Of a stretch of 22,511 bases of DNA, positions 1 to 7,954 are shown one piece after another. This DNA comes from Saprospiraceae bacterium. GTDB taxonomy: Bacteria; Bacteroidota; Bacteroidia; Chitinophagales; Saprospiraceae. The position numbers and the translations under genes are program-made. Under the pieces are notes generated by a model. The model searched no databases and was not told the origin of the DNA. It worked only from the letters and a program-made list of their open reading frames with translations. The stretch's first letter is position 1, and each line of letters opens with the position of its first letter. Location: positions 1 through 22,511 of the forward strand of contig JABDPK010000249.1 in NCBI GenBank assembly GCA_013042795.1. The letters are read 5' to 3'.

Positions 1-2
1 CT

Positions 3-71
3 GCTATACAGTTCACTATCATGCTTGTCCTTGCCTATGTCTTTGCTTTTATTGCATATCGAATTTTTTGA
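3..71 (+). CDS. C-terminal tail of a membrane protein (partial, possibly FeoB)
   Basis: The third frame is open from the window edge to a TGA at 69-71. It reads AIQFTIMLVLAYVFAFIAYR followed by IF, one hydrophobic membrane helix that ends the protein. The final helix of ferrous iron transporter FeoB in Bacteroidota has a similar look (aromatic/Leu/Ala helix ending near a Tyr-x-x-hydrophobic tail), which is why I suggest it. Twenty-two residues cannot prove this. The other two forward frames are also open here but give Cys/Leu/Ser-rich strings that look non-coding. The gene body lies before the window. Confidence 0.4.
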   Translation, partial: AIQFTIMLVLAYVFAFIAYRIF

Positions 72-218
72 TGTCTTGGAATTCAATTCTCACCCTCACT
101 ATACCCGTCGATTCAGTTTTCGGTATCAATTGAATTAAATGATACTTATAATCATACAAGTACCAGGAATAAAGAAATATCTTACTGTATCTTGATATAA
201 ATCAGACATTTTGAATTT

Positions 219-1433
219 ATGCGATACACAAGTCTTTTTATCTCCTCACTTACCATATTAATATTAGTCGTTTTTTCCTGTGCCCTGACAAACAAACATC
301 TGAAGAGAATCGGGGCAGAAGAATTTATAGATAATTCCAAGCTGCTGTATGAAACTGGCTTACCAGTACATGCGCACCTGGATGATGGATCAGTCGTTAT
401 TTTTGAAAATGGCTTTTACCTTGTAGAGACCACAGACAGTACTTTCATGAACTCCAACTTCAGGGGCGCCATCAGGTATAGTCTTGATCGACAACAAAAA
501 GACACAATTTTTACATTGGATTATTCAAAAGTGGCTTATGTGGATGTAGTGGAAAAGAGACTGGATGGTCTTGCCTTTCTGCTTTCATTGCCTGGAGCTC
601 TTATTACATCCGCTATTACTGCTGTTGCCATTTTCGGATCCTGTCCAACGGTTTATTCAATGGATGGGAATATTGAACATCTTGAAGCTGAATGCTTCAG
701 TTATTCTATCAATCCAAGATTCGAAATGCAGGATGTTGACAAGCTTGAATTTCCTGACTTTAAGGATGGCATACTAAAGCTCGAATTAAGGAATGAAGCA
801 TTGGAAACGCATTATATCAATACTTTCAAAGTACTGACTGTCGACCACGAACCCGGGCATAAAATTCTTCCAAAAGAATCCGGCAGTATGATTGAATGGA
901 AAAAAGAACTTATCGAAATTGGCCCTCTTTTCAATGATTATAGTGTGCGGGACAAGTTAAATAATGACATCTCCCAATTGACGGCATTTGAAGATGAACA
1001 ATATTTTTCCAGTAGTGATAAAGCAGTAGAAGAAGCAGTATTTGATGAGGAGACAAATGACTGGATAATAATGGACTTAAATCTCCCTGAACATCAAACC
1101 GAGCTTTTTCTTGGTTTTAAATTGAGAAGTACCTTGCTGAATACCGTACTACTCTATGATCTTTTGCTGGATGCTCAAAACCTGGGTGCCATTGACTGGA
1201 CAGGCACAACAAGCCAGGGTATGTGGTATGCTTATAATTTCGCAAAATGGTATCATAAAAACTTCGGCCTTCATATTGAAGTTTTGAAAAATGGAGAATT
1301 TGTTGAAGTAACCCAGCTGGGAGATTCAGGACCCATTGTATGGAGTAAACTTGGTGTGAAAATTCCATTATTTGAAGGAGGACAAACAAGTGTAAGGTTT
1401 AAATTCATCACTGATAACTGGCATATAGACTGA
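219..1433 (+). CDS. Large lipoprotein-like protein, N-terminal part of a frameshifted gene
   Basis: This 404-codon frame starts with a lipoprotein-type signal (hydrophobic residues 5-20, then VFSC with Cys at about 21). A short beta-rich part follows (about 45-110), then a hydrophobic stretch around LDGLAFLLSLPGALITSAI (about 120-138), an SCPTVY motif, and the segment LRNEALETHYINTFKVLTVD (about 193-212). After that comes a region around NTVLLYDLLLDAQNLGAIDW and a Trp-rich segment ending in DNWHID. I recall this order of motifs from secreted proteins of unknown function in Bacteroidota and Acidobacteria, but I cannot name the family. In those proteins the WHID-like segment runs straight on into an IxVSL segment. 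Here a TGA cuts it, and the continuation lies in another frame just downstream. The protein is probably exported and anchored to a membrane; its function is unknown. The gene leads a short operon with the 188-aa gene. Confidence 0.75.
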   Translation: MRYTSLFISSLTILILVVFSCALTNKHLKRIGAEEFIDNSKLLYETGLPVHAHLDDGSVVIFENGFYLVETTDSTFMNSNFRGAIRYSLDRQQKDTIFTLDYSKVAYVDVVEKRLDGLAFLLSLPGALITSAITAVAIFGSCPTVYSMDGNIEHLEAECFSYSINPRFEMQDVDKLEFPDFKDGILKLELRNEALETHYINTFKVLTVDHEPGHKILPKESGSMIEWKKELIEIGPLFNDYSVRDKLNNDISQLTAFEDEQYFSSSDKAVEEAVFDEETNDWIIMDLNLPEHQTELFLGFKLRSTLLNTVLLYDLLLDAQNLGAIDWTGTTSQGMWYAYNFAKWYHKNFGLHIEVLKNGEFVEVTQLGDSGPIVWSKLGVKIPLFEGGQTSVRFKFITDNWHID

Positions 1434-1843
1434 TAGGTGTTAGCCTGTCCGGAAACCAGGAACCAGTCTTCAAAGAACATGATATTTCCAGTGTAAAAGG
1501 TGGTGATAAAGGATTAAATATCATATCAAAGGCTTCAAATGATGACGACGAATACCTGATCACTTATCCTGGCCATAACTATTCATTCAACTTTGATGTA
1601 GGCAACAATGATGACAAGCTTGACAGATCATTTTTTATACAAGCCAAGGGTTACTATATCGAATGGCTAAGAAAAGACTGGTTGCTTGCGGATGAAGGGG
1701 AAGCGCTGATTGAAGATGTATCATTGGATAACACATTGATCCGGAATCTATTCGAGAAATGGTATTGTGAAAAAGCAACGATGGAAGACTTTTTCTTTGA
1801 AACCATGATTCCTGTGATTAACAAAAACGAAACCGGAGATTAA
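1433..1843 (+). pseudogene. C-terminal remainder of the frameshifted lipoprotein gene (-1 frame)
   Basis: Immediately after the upstream stop, the -1 frame is open for 137 codons with coding-like composition and no start codon near its beginning. It starts IGVSLSGNQEPVFKEHDISS, continues through a TYPGHNYSFNFDV segment and AKGYYIEWLRKDWL, and ends NKNETGD. It joins naturally to the end of the upstream frame (DNWHID then IGVSL). One inserted base at about 1430-1432, or a -1 slip, would restore a protein of about 540 residues. Its TAA (1841-1843) overlaps the ATG of the next gene as TAATG, which also argues that the original gene ran to this point. I see no slippery heptamer at the junction, so a mutation or a sequencing/assembly error is likelier than programmed frameshifting. 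Confidence 0.75.
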
Positions 1844-2409
1844 TGAAATATTATTTAATATTATTATCAATGCTCCAAATATCCTGTATGAGCATGTACC
1901 CTTCAACATCTCCAGATGGGGTCCTGTCAAAAATAAAGTTGACAGATAATCGCAACGTGACCGCTGAATTATTAGAGTTTTCTGAAGATACACTATACTT
2001 TCTTTATAATTCAAAAATTTATAAAACACATATTTCTGATACTCGGAAAATCCATTTAAAAGAACTTGAAGCACCAGCGAGAGGCGCAATACTAGTCATG
2101 TCAGGAATAGTAAGTGCCAGTATCGGAGTTGTGACCTTAACTGAAGGAGGAACTGCCCAGGGAGAAAGTTTAACCTTTGGTATAGGACTGACAGCAGTCG
2201 GTATTTTATCCATGACATCTGGGATCAGAGGCAATCCATTACTCATTTGCAGATACCCCTTTGATGAAGAAGAACTAAACAGGCTGCTCTCTTCTTGCAG
2301 GTATCCGCAGGGCTTGACTAATCAGCAAAGGCAACTCTTACTGAAAAGATACAGGCAGGATGAAATCATAGATGCGCTTAATAATAATATACCGATACTA
2401 AAGAATTAG
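1843..2409 (+). CDS. Small putative lipoprotein with a central glycine-rich membrane segment
   Basis: This is a 188-residue protein whose ATG overlaps the preceding stop (TAATG), so translation is probably coupled to the broken gene upstream. The N-terminus is a short hydrophobic signal with LQISC as a possible lipobox (Cys about 15). Residues 30-70 look like small beta strands carrying KLTDNRNVTAELLEFSEDTL, a pattern common in Bacteroidota proteins that describe a surface anchor. A hydrophobic Gly/Ala/Ser-rich stretch covers roughly 80-130. The C-terminal part is charged and helical, with several Arg/Gln. I do not recognise a named family. Pairing and envelope signals suggest both products act together at the cell envelope, which is inference. 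Confidence 0.75.
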   Translation: MKYYLILLSMLQISCMSMYPSTSPDGVLSKIKLTDNRNVTAELLEFSEDTLYFLYNSKIYKTHISDTRKIHLKELEAPARGAILVMSGIVSASIGVVTLTEGGTAQGESLTFGIGLTAVGILSMTSGIRGNPLLICRYPFDEEELNRLLSSCRYPQGLTNQQRQLLLKRYRQDEIIDALNNNIPILKN

Positions 2410-2486
2410 ATAAGGTAGAACCCCTATGATTAGCCTGATTGGTTTCTATAAATCTGTATTAATTCTTAAAGCCAATAATGTTGATT

Positions 2487-3359
2487 CTAGTAGCTATTTG
2501 ATTTAATGAAATTTATAATGGACCGACTCCAATTTCCAGAGTCTTCGATCATAGGGTAGTGACCTATTCCGGGCAAGGTGTCCAGTTTTGCATTGTTGAT
2601 TTTTTGTTTAAGTGCATTGGCCATTTCATACACAGCGACAGGGTCTTTATCACCCCACAATATCAATGTCGGGATTTCAGTTTTATCAAGTGCACCAATC
2701 CATTTACCATAGTTTTGATAGCGCTGATCGATGTACCTCGTTATTGCAGGCAGGACTTTTCGTCCATTATTATGCAAGAGTAATTTCCAGAGCAATGTCA
2801 GATCCTCGATCGAAAAACTATTTGGGTCAGACACTATATTTCTCATATTTCTTTTGAATGTCCTGAAACTTGCAAGTGATGCGACGACAGCACCTGTCCA
2901 TCGGTTCTTAAGCAAACGCTGTATAGGCCTTAATTGGGCCATATCAATGAGCATGCTTCCATTGCACAATATCAATGATTCAATATTTGCAGAAAGCCCG
3001 GCACCTTGTTTTCGATAGAGTAGAGCGGTTGCTATGGATGTTCCATAATTATGCGCGACTAAATGTATATTCTTTAATCCCAACGCCTCCCAAAGACCAA
3101 GTGACAATTCAGCCTGGTAATCCAGCAGGTATTCATTTCCTATAGGTTTGTCGCTAAGTCCGAAACCCAGGTGATCATGGATGATCAGCCGGTATTCCTT
3201 GAAGTATTTAAATACTTTATAATAATCAAAACTGCAGCTCGGATATCCATGGAGAAAACAAATAGTATCTTCTTTTTCAGCATTGACGTCAATATAAAAA
3301 ATCTGATGCCCATCGATATTCAGGACTTTGCCTTTGCTACGCCACTCATTGATTATCAT
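2487..3359 (-). CDS. Alpha/beta hydrolase, MEST/haloalkane-dehalogenase-like, nucleophile Asp replaced by Asn
   Basis: This 290-residue protein has the alpha/beta-hydrolase order: oxyanion-hole HGYP (37-40), HDHLGFGLSDKP (61-72), the nucleophile-elbow strand VAHNYGTS (101-108), an alpha-helical cap in the middle, LILWGDKDPV with the acid Asp (237 or 239), and PGIGHYP with the catalytic His (267). The layout HGYP...GFGLSDKP...H-x-Y-G is that of MEST-like hydrolases and haloalkane dehalogenases, in which the elbow normally reads HDYG or HDWG. Here the nucleophile position is Asn104 (AAT, 3048-3050). Acid and base are kept, so the enzyme may be inactive, may self-deamidate, or may have changed chemistry. 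The start overlaps the end of the DUF1648 gene by 14 bases, so the two are probably co-transcribed. No signal peptide is seen, so it is probably cytoplasmic. Confidence 0.85.
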   Translation of the reverse strand: MIINEWRSKGKVLNIDGHQIFYIDVNAEKEDTICFLHGYPSCSFDYYKVFKYFKEYRLIIHDHLGFGLSDKPIGNEYLLDYQAELSLGLWEALGLKNIHLVAHNYGTSIATALLYRKQGAGLSANIESLILCNGSMLIDMAQLRPIQRLLKNRWTGAVVASLASFRTFKRNMRNIVSDPNSFSIEDLTLLWKLLLHNNGRKVLPAITRYIDQRYQNYGKWIGALDKTEIPTLILWGDKDPVAVYEMANALKQKINNAKLDTLPGIGHYPMIEDSGNWSRSIINFIKSNSY

Positions 3360-3816
3360 GAGCTTTGTTTAATGTTTGCTGAATGGAAAAGCTTATGACC
3401 ATGAACAGAATAAGCAGAATGAAAATACTACTGAAATACCTTGGCAATCCTTCCATTGATCCCATTGCAATCTGGATAGTAGTATAAACAATATAAAAGA
3501 ATGAAATCATGATAAAGAATAACAGCCGTTGCAGGAAAAGTTGGGCTTTATGATATTCATATTGCGGGTCTCCAATTTTTGGCTTGATTAATTTATTTGA
3601 GATCAGTGTCAGCGTAACATACAATAACAAACCAATGACAGGCAAAATCCAGATTGTATTTTTCGAACTGTAATCGTCTGGAACACCCCAAAAATTATAG
3701 TGACTTGGTATTGTGTCAGGCAAGTCTGAATAATTGATTGCCGGGTAGATAAATAATATTACCAGGAAGAGAATTGAAAACAAATTCCAAAACCTGCATT
3801 GAAGATTGTCTTTCAC
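3346..3816 (-). CDS. DUF1648 domain membrane protein
   Basis: This 156-residue membrane protein carries the DUF1648 signature near its N-terminus: a first membrane helix (about 11-25), then YSDLPDTIPSHYNFWGVPDD (about 29-48), where the family has its Pro/His/Asn/G pattern, then three further hydrophobic helices (about 55-72, 90-115 and 130-147). The family occurs alone or fused to SdpI-like immunity proteins; its job is not established. Translation must start at GTG (3814-3816), because the frame is closed by TAA a few codons upstream and no ATG lies nearby. A 9-bp inverted repeat sits immediately before this start. Its end overlaps the hydrolase gene. Confidence 0.85.
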   Translation of the reverse strand: MKDNLQCRFWNLFSILFLVILFIYPAINYSDLPDTIPSHYNFWGVPDDYSSKNTIWILPVIGLLLYVTLTLISNKLIKPKIGDPQYEYHKAQLFLQRLLFFIMISFFYIVYTTIQIAMGSMEGLPRYFSSIFILLILFMVISFSIQQTLNKAHDNQ

Positions 3817-3822
3817 AAGAAT

Positions 3823-3863
3823 GCTCTTTTATATAAATATAAGAGAGTCAGCTGTAAAAGAGC
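3823..3863. repeat. 9-bp perfect inverted repeat between desaturase and DUF1648 genes
   Basis: GCTCTTTTA at 3823-3831 is mirrored by TAAAAGAGC at 3855-3863, with 23 bases between them. On the minus strand the hairpin would end 6 bases before the GTG start of the DUF1648 gene. On the plus strand it is followed by a short T run. It could be a weak terminator, a processing site, or a structure that limits translation of the downstream gene. Confidence 0.5.
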
Positions 3864-3871
3864 TTTTTAAA

Positions 3872-4918
3872 TCAATAAGAAAGCTTCATTTTTTCCAGGC
3901 GGTAGAACTCTTTCCAGGAAATCATCTTTTGTCTTTGCTCATCCCAAAGCTTATAACTCATGCATTTGAGACTTTCCTTGAATGTCAGTACGTTGGCATA
4001 CTTTGTCAGTATTGGATTCTCTTTCATACATTTTTCAAGATTATAATTAGGTATCCTGGCGCTAAGATGATGAATATGATGAATTCCGATATTTCCGGTC
4101 AACCACTGAAACATTTTAGGGAGCTTATAATAAGTTGCACCTCTTATTGAAGCCACAAGAAAATCCCAGTTCTTCCTCCATTGGTTATAAGCTTCTTCAT
4201 GTTGATGCTGCACATAGAAGAACCAGAATGCGATGATCGCAAAAAGGAATATAATCGTCAGTTGAATAAATAAAAATTTCTTCCAGCCAATAAGTAGTGC
4301 TATCCCTGTATATAGTGCAAAAAGAATAATGTTATTTCTAACCTGTGACCATTTTATCCTCATCATCATGCCTTTGAACTTCATGAAAGGATATCTATTT
4401 GAAACAGTGAAGTAGAAGAACGGGGCAAAAAAGAATAATACGATTGGCATTCTGAAAATCCTGTATTTAAGACGGCCAAACCAACTTCTGTTCTTGTACT
4501 CCCGCACTGTCAGGAAATCTATATCTCCGATATCTCTTTGCTCTAATTGTCCTGTATGTCCATGATGATGATTATGGATCTTGGCCCAGTATTTATATGG
4601 TAGTGAGCTGAATAGACTGCAGACAAATCCAATAATATTATTCCAACGCTGGGATTTAAAAAACGATTGATGTCCACAATCATGCTGAATAATAAAGATC
4701 CTGACAAGGAAAAAAGCATTCACGACTGCCAGCAATAATGTAATCCAGATCGACCAATTCATTGAAAAATACATTAGAACCCATAATCCCAGGTAAGGTA
4801 CAAATGTGTTTATAATCTGAATAATAGCCTTCTTGGTACTAGGAGTCTGGTACTTTTCGATGATCGCTTTCCAATTGGCGAGCTTCTCTTTGATTTCTTT
4901 TTCTAATTCAAGCTGCAT
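3872..4918 (-). CDS. Membrane fatty acid desaturase
   Basis: This 348-residue integral membrane di-iron desaturase has all the histidine boxes: HDCGH (79-83), HNHHH (115-119, an HxxHH box) and HHIHH (280-284), plus an extra QHQHE (237-241). Two hydrophobic double-helix regions (about 36-76 and 195-235) lie between them, as in acyl-lipid desaturases. The NIGIHHIHHLSARIP context resembles the delta-12/omega-3 acyl-lipid group rather than the delta-9 acyl-CoA group, but substrate and double-bond position cannot be read from this. The protein would insert a double bond into membrane acyl chains using O2 and reduced ferredoxin or a similar donor; a ferredoxin gene lies elsewhere in the window but with no direct link. 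It is first in a minus-strand run with the DUF1648 and hydrolase genes. Confidence 0.92.
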   Translation of the reverse strand: MQLELEKEIKEKLANWKAIIEKYQTPSTKKAIIQIINTFVPYLGLWVLMYFSMNWSIWITLLLAVVNAFFLVRIFIIQHDCGHQSFFKSQRWNNIIGFVCSLFSSLPYKYWAKIHNHHHGHTGQLEQRDIGDIDFLTVREYKNRSWFGRLKYRIFRMPIVLFFFAPFFYFTVSNRYPFMKFKGMMMRIKWSQVRNNIILFALYTGIALLIGWKKFLFIQLTIIFLFAIIAFWFFYVQHQHEEAYNQWRKNWDFLVASIRGATYYKLPKMFQWLTGNIGIHHIHHLSARIPNYNLEKCMKENPILTKYANVLTFKESLKCMSYKLWDEQRQKMISWKEFYRLEKMKLSY

Positions 4919-4973
4919 TTGGTAAAATTTGGTTCAATTATAAAAATTCAAATATGAAACATGGTTGCATCTG

Positions 4974-4981
4974 CAAATTTA
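4974..4981 (-). promoter_or_regulatory. Possible -7 element (TAAATTTG) for the desaturase gene
   Basis: On the minus strand this reads TAAATTTG, matching the Bacteroidota primary-sigma -7 element TAnnTTTG, about 55 bases before the desaturase ATG. A TTTG lies upstream but only 15 bases away, short of the usual 19-21, so the match is partial. Confidence 0.4.
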
Positions 4982-4995
4982 ACATAAAAAGACAA

Positions 4996-7059
4996 TCAAA
5001 TATTTTCTTCTCGTCTTTTTATATAAAAGTAAGTGTCAAGTTGTGATCTGACAGGCAATTTAGAATCCCTCCGATATTTATTATTCATTTCAAAATTATG
5101 ATACCTGGATTTAACATTATCATTCAATTGAATTTTAATAATGGTCTTGACTAACTTCTTGTGTTCCTTATTAAATATTGGAAACATCGTCTCTATCCTG
5201 TGATGGAGGTTTCTGACCATCCAGTCTGCTGATGATAACCAAATATCTTCTTTGCCTTCATTGTAAAAAATAAATACTCTTGCATGTTCCAGGAAACGAT
5301 CCACGATCGAATAGGCCTCAATATTCTCACTAATATTTTTTAATTGTGGAATAAGGCAGCATATACCCCTTATGATCATTTTCACCTTTACCCCTGCCTG
5401 GCTGGCTTTATATAGCAAATCAATCATTTCAAAATCCTGGAGACTGTTCATCTTCAGGATGACTTGAGCTTTTTTACCTTGTTTGGCGTTATCTATTTCA
5501 CGGTTTACTAATCGTATAAGCTCACTTTTAAGGTTAAATGTGCCCACACACAGGTGCTTGAAATCCTTTTGAGGCAGAATTTTGGTTTCTATATATGAGA
5601 AGACACTCATACATTCACTGACAATCCGATCATCTGCCGTAAAATATCCGAAATCTGTATATAGCTTGGATGTATTTTCATGGAAGTTTCCTGTACTCAT
5701 ATAAGCATAGATTTCTTCTTCAGAATCTACAACTCTTCGTATAATGGCCATTTTTGAATGGACCTTTAGTCCTGGCATACTGTATAATACATTGACGCCT
5801 GCCTTTTCCAGCTTTTCACCCCAGGAAAGATTGGCTTTTTCATCAAATCGTGCTTTTATCTCAATAAAGGCAGTAACCTGTTTGCCGTTCTTTGTGGCTC
5901 TCATCAGTGAATCCATGATCCTGGAATCTGAAGCTACACGATACTGAAGTATTTTAATATGCGTCACATCGGGATCCACGGAAGCATCCTCAAAAAACTT
6001 GATGACAGATTCATAATCCTGGTAAGGAAAATAGACGAGATGATCCTTTTCTTTAATAGCATCAAATATGCTTACACTGTCTTCAATAGGTGCATATTTT
6101 AGTGGCTCAAGAGGAATATCCTTAAGGTGTTTCTTGTTAAAGGAAGGAAACTTGAAGAAATCTGAATTGTTATGATATCGCCCTTCTGGCAGGAGATCCA
6201 ATTCGGTCAGATCGAATACTTTCATCAGGTAATTCAGGAAATGTTTGGGCATTTCCCTGTCGTATATCAATCGTGAAGCTAAGCCTACATCCCGTTTTGC
6301 AATACTTTTTTTGATCTTCTCGAGCAAATCGCCGGCGAATTCATCATCAATATACAATTCAGCATCCCTTGTTTTCTTTATTGAATATGTATCTATCAAT
6401 TGATAGCCGGGAAATATGTTTTTAATATTATGCCTGATAATGTCATCAAGGAGAATAATGTCCTGTTTCCTGGAATCTATTGAAGGTAAAACAATAAACC
6501 TGTCAAAGTGGTCTGAAGGGATTTTAACGATAGCATAATACTTTTCTTTATCACTGTCATCTTTACTCATCATGTAAATAGCCAGGTAAAGAGCCCCATT
6601 GGTTAGAAAAGGCTTGATTTTGTCCTCTCTCAATAATACAGGTTGAACATAAGGCACCAGTTTGTCATCAAACAGGTTCTCTATGTATTCGATCTGTTCT
6701 TCAGATAATTTTTTGCGTTTTCGAATATGAATGCCTTGCTCTTTTAGTTCAGGGACAATCTGCTCCCTGAATATTTCACTAAATTCTTCCTGCTGATTAT
6801 TGACAATCGACAAAATTTCGCTAAGAATCCTCCTGGGCTCAACATTAAGGGACTTCACCATTTTTTTTCCTGCCCTGATAAGATTCTTATAATTGGATAC
6901 ACGTACTCTGAAAAATTCGTCCAGGTTTGAAGAATAAATAGCCAGGAATTTTACTCTTTCTAATAAGGGTACATTTTTGTCCTTTGCTTCCTGCAATACC
7001 CTGTAATTAAAGGATAACCAGCTAATATCCCTGTGAACGATTGGTGTTGGATTTTCCAT
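4996..7059 (-). CDS. ppk1: Polyphosphate kinase 1
   Basis: This 687-residue PPK1 reversibly polymerises ATP terminal phosphate into polyphosphate. The N-terminal domain opens with HRDISWLSFNYRVLQEA (9-25), the family hallmark, followed by the head domain and the two phospholipase-D-like C domains. His434 lies in LKVHSKMAII, the position that is autophosphorylated in the E. coli enzyme (His435 there). His592 lies in FLEHARVFIF, the second essential His. Also present are STGNFHE, YTDFGYFT and SSADWMVRNL. Length is normal for the family and nothing is missing. It is probably cytoplasmic or membrane-associated. No ppx exopolyphosphatase gene lies beside it. It is transcribed divergently from the triosephosphate isomerase gene across 85 bases. 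Confidence 0.97.
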   Translation of the reverse strand: MENPTPIVHRDISWLSFNYRVLQEAKDKNVPLLERVKFLAIYSSNLDEFFRVRVSNYKNLIRAGKKMVKSLNVEPRRILSEILSIVNNQQEEFSEIFREQIVPELKEQGIHIRKRKKLSEEQIEYIENLFDDKLVPYVQPVLLREDKIKPFLTNGALYLAIYMMSKDDSDKEKYYAIVKIPSDHFDRFIVLPSIDSRKQDIILLDDIIRHNIKNIFPGYQLIDTYSIKKTRDAELYIDDEFAGDLLEKIKKSIAKRDVGLASRLIYDREMPKHFLNYLMKVFDLTELDLLPEGRYHNNSDFFKFPSFNKKHLKDIPLEPLKYAPIEDSVSIFDAIKEKDHLVYFPYQDYESVIKFFEDASVDPDVTHIKILQYRVASDSRIMDSLMRATKNGKQVTAFIEIKARFDEKANLSWGEKLEKAGVNVLYSMPGLKVHSKMAIIRRVVDSEEEIYAYMSTGNFHENTSKLYTDFGYFTADDRIVSECMSVFSYIETKILPQKDFKHLCVGTFNLKSELIRLVNREIDNAKQGKKAQVILKMNSLQDFEMIDLLYKASQAGVKVKMIIRGICCLIPQLKNISENIEAYSIVDRFLEHARVFIFYNEGKEDIWLSSADWMVRNLHHRIETMFPIFNKEHKKLVKTIIKIQLNDNVKSRYHNFEMNNKYRRDSKLPVRSQLDTYFYIKRREENI

Positions 7060-7108
7060 AGATTTTTGTTTTCGGTTTAAGACACATCAAATTTGTAAAA
7101 AATGTACC

Positions 7109-7116
7109 TAACTTTG
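7109..7116 (+). promoter_or_regulatory. Possible -7 element (TAACTTTG) for tpiA
   Basis: TAACTTTG fits the TAnnTTTG -7 consensus and lies 28 bases before the tpiA ATG, giving a leader of roughly 20 bases. The nearest TTTG (7092-7095) is only 13 bases upstream, too close for a standard -33 element, so support rests on the -7 match and position. Confidence 0.45.
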
Positions 7117-7144
7117 TCTATTCTGATAATTTAAATATCAATAA

Positions 7145-7900
7145 ATGAGACAAAATATTGCGGCCGGAAACTGGAAAATGAATCTTGATCTTGATGAAGC
7201 ACAACAATTAGCAAGAGATATATCAAATCACCTGGGGATGGATAGTGAATCTACTGTTATACTTGGTGTTCCATATCCATTTTTAAAATCTATTTCAGAT
7301 TTGACTTATCCGATTACCAATTTGCATATCGCCGCTCAAAACTGTCATTATGAAGCAGGTGGCGCTTTTACAGGGGAAGTATCCATACCCATGCTAAAGT
7401 CAATTAATATTGAACATGTGATCATTGGTCATTCTGAGAGAAGAGAAATATTTATGGAGGATAACGCTGTAATCCGTAAAAAAGTGACTGCACTTATCAA
7501 TAGTTCATCCAATGTTATATTCTGTTGTGGGGAACCCATAAGTGTACGTCTTGAGGAAAAACAAAACGAATATGTTGAAAAACAGTTAAATGAAAGTCTC
7601 TTTCATTTGACGTCAGAAGATATGAAAAGGGTGATCATTGCTTATGAACCAATCTGGGCAATAGGTACAGGTCATACCGCTTCAGCAGAACAAGCTCAGC
7701 AAATGCATGCGTATATCAGGAAACTTATTTCAGATAAGTATGGAAGCGAGACTGCTGAGAATACAAGTATCCTGTACGGTGGTAGTGTGAAGCCTTCAAA
7801 CGCAAAAGAACTATTTGCAAATCCTGATGTCGATGGGGGACTTGTAGGTGGTGCATCTTTGAAGGCAGATAGTTTTAAGGATATTATCGATTCCTTTTAA
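7145..7900 (+). CDS. tpiA: Triosephosphate isomerase
   Basis: This 251-residue enzyme interconverts dihydroxyacetone phosphate and glyceraldehyde 3-phosphate in glycolysis and gluconeogenesis. All active-site elements are present: AGNWKMN with Lys11, IIGHSERR with electrophile His96, AYEPIWAIGTG with base Glu168 and the phosphate-gripping loop 6, YGGSVKPSNA (loop 7) and GGLVGGASL (loop 8). Length is normal for a full TIM barrel. It stands alone on the plus strand between ppk1 and the convergent LytTR regulator, so it is probably monocistronic. The product is cytoplasmic; no signal peptide is seen. Confidence 0.98.
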   Translation: MRQNIAAGNWKMNLDLDEAQQLARDISNHLGMDSESTVILGVPYPFLKSISDLTYPITNLHIAAQNCHYEAGGAFTGEVSIPMLKSINIEHVIIGHSERREIFMEDNAVIRKKVTALINSSSNVIFCCGEPISVRLEEKQNEYVEKQLNESLFHLTSEDMKRVIIAYEPIWAIGTGHTASAEQAQQMHAYIRKLISDKYGSETAENTSILYGGSVKPSNAKELFANPDVDGGLVGGASLKADSFKDIIDSF

Positions 7901-7918
7901 GAAACCCCTGATTATTTT

Positions 7919-7954
7919 CCAGGTATCGAATCGTTTAATAAGATAACTACCTGG
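7919..7954. terminator. Weak hairpin between convergent tpiA and LytTR genes
   Basis: CCAGGTA (7919-7925) pairs with TACCTGG (7948-7954) across 22 bases. It sits at the meeting point of two convergent genes, and its right arm covers the LytTR stop. There is no long T run, so it is only a tentative bidirectional terminator. Confidence 0.25.

Noticed and set aside
1425..1436. Programmed -1 frameshifting in the lipoprotein gene
   Set aside because: No slippery heptamer and no clear downstream stem-loop; a mutation or missing base is simpler.
2559..3398. Several plus-strand ORFs antisense to the alpha/beta hydrolase gene
   Set aside because: The hydrolase frame holds all family motifs; the antisense ORFs overlap each other and show no domain or signal.
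7092..7095. TTTG as the -33 element of the tpiA promoter
   Set aside because: Only 13 bases separate it from the -7 match, too close for the known spacing.
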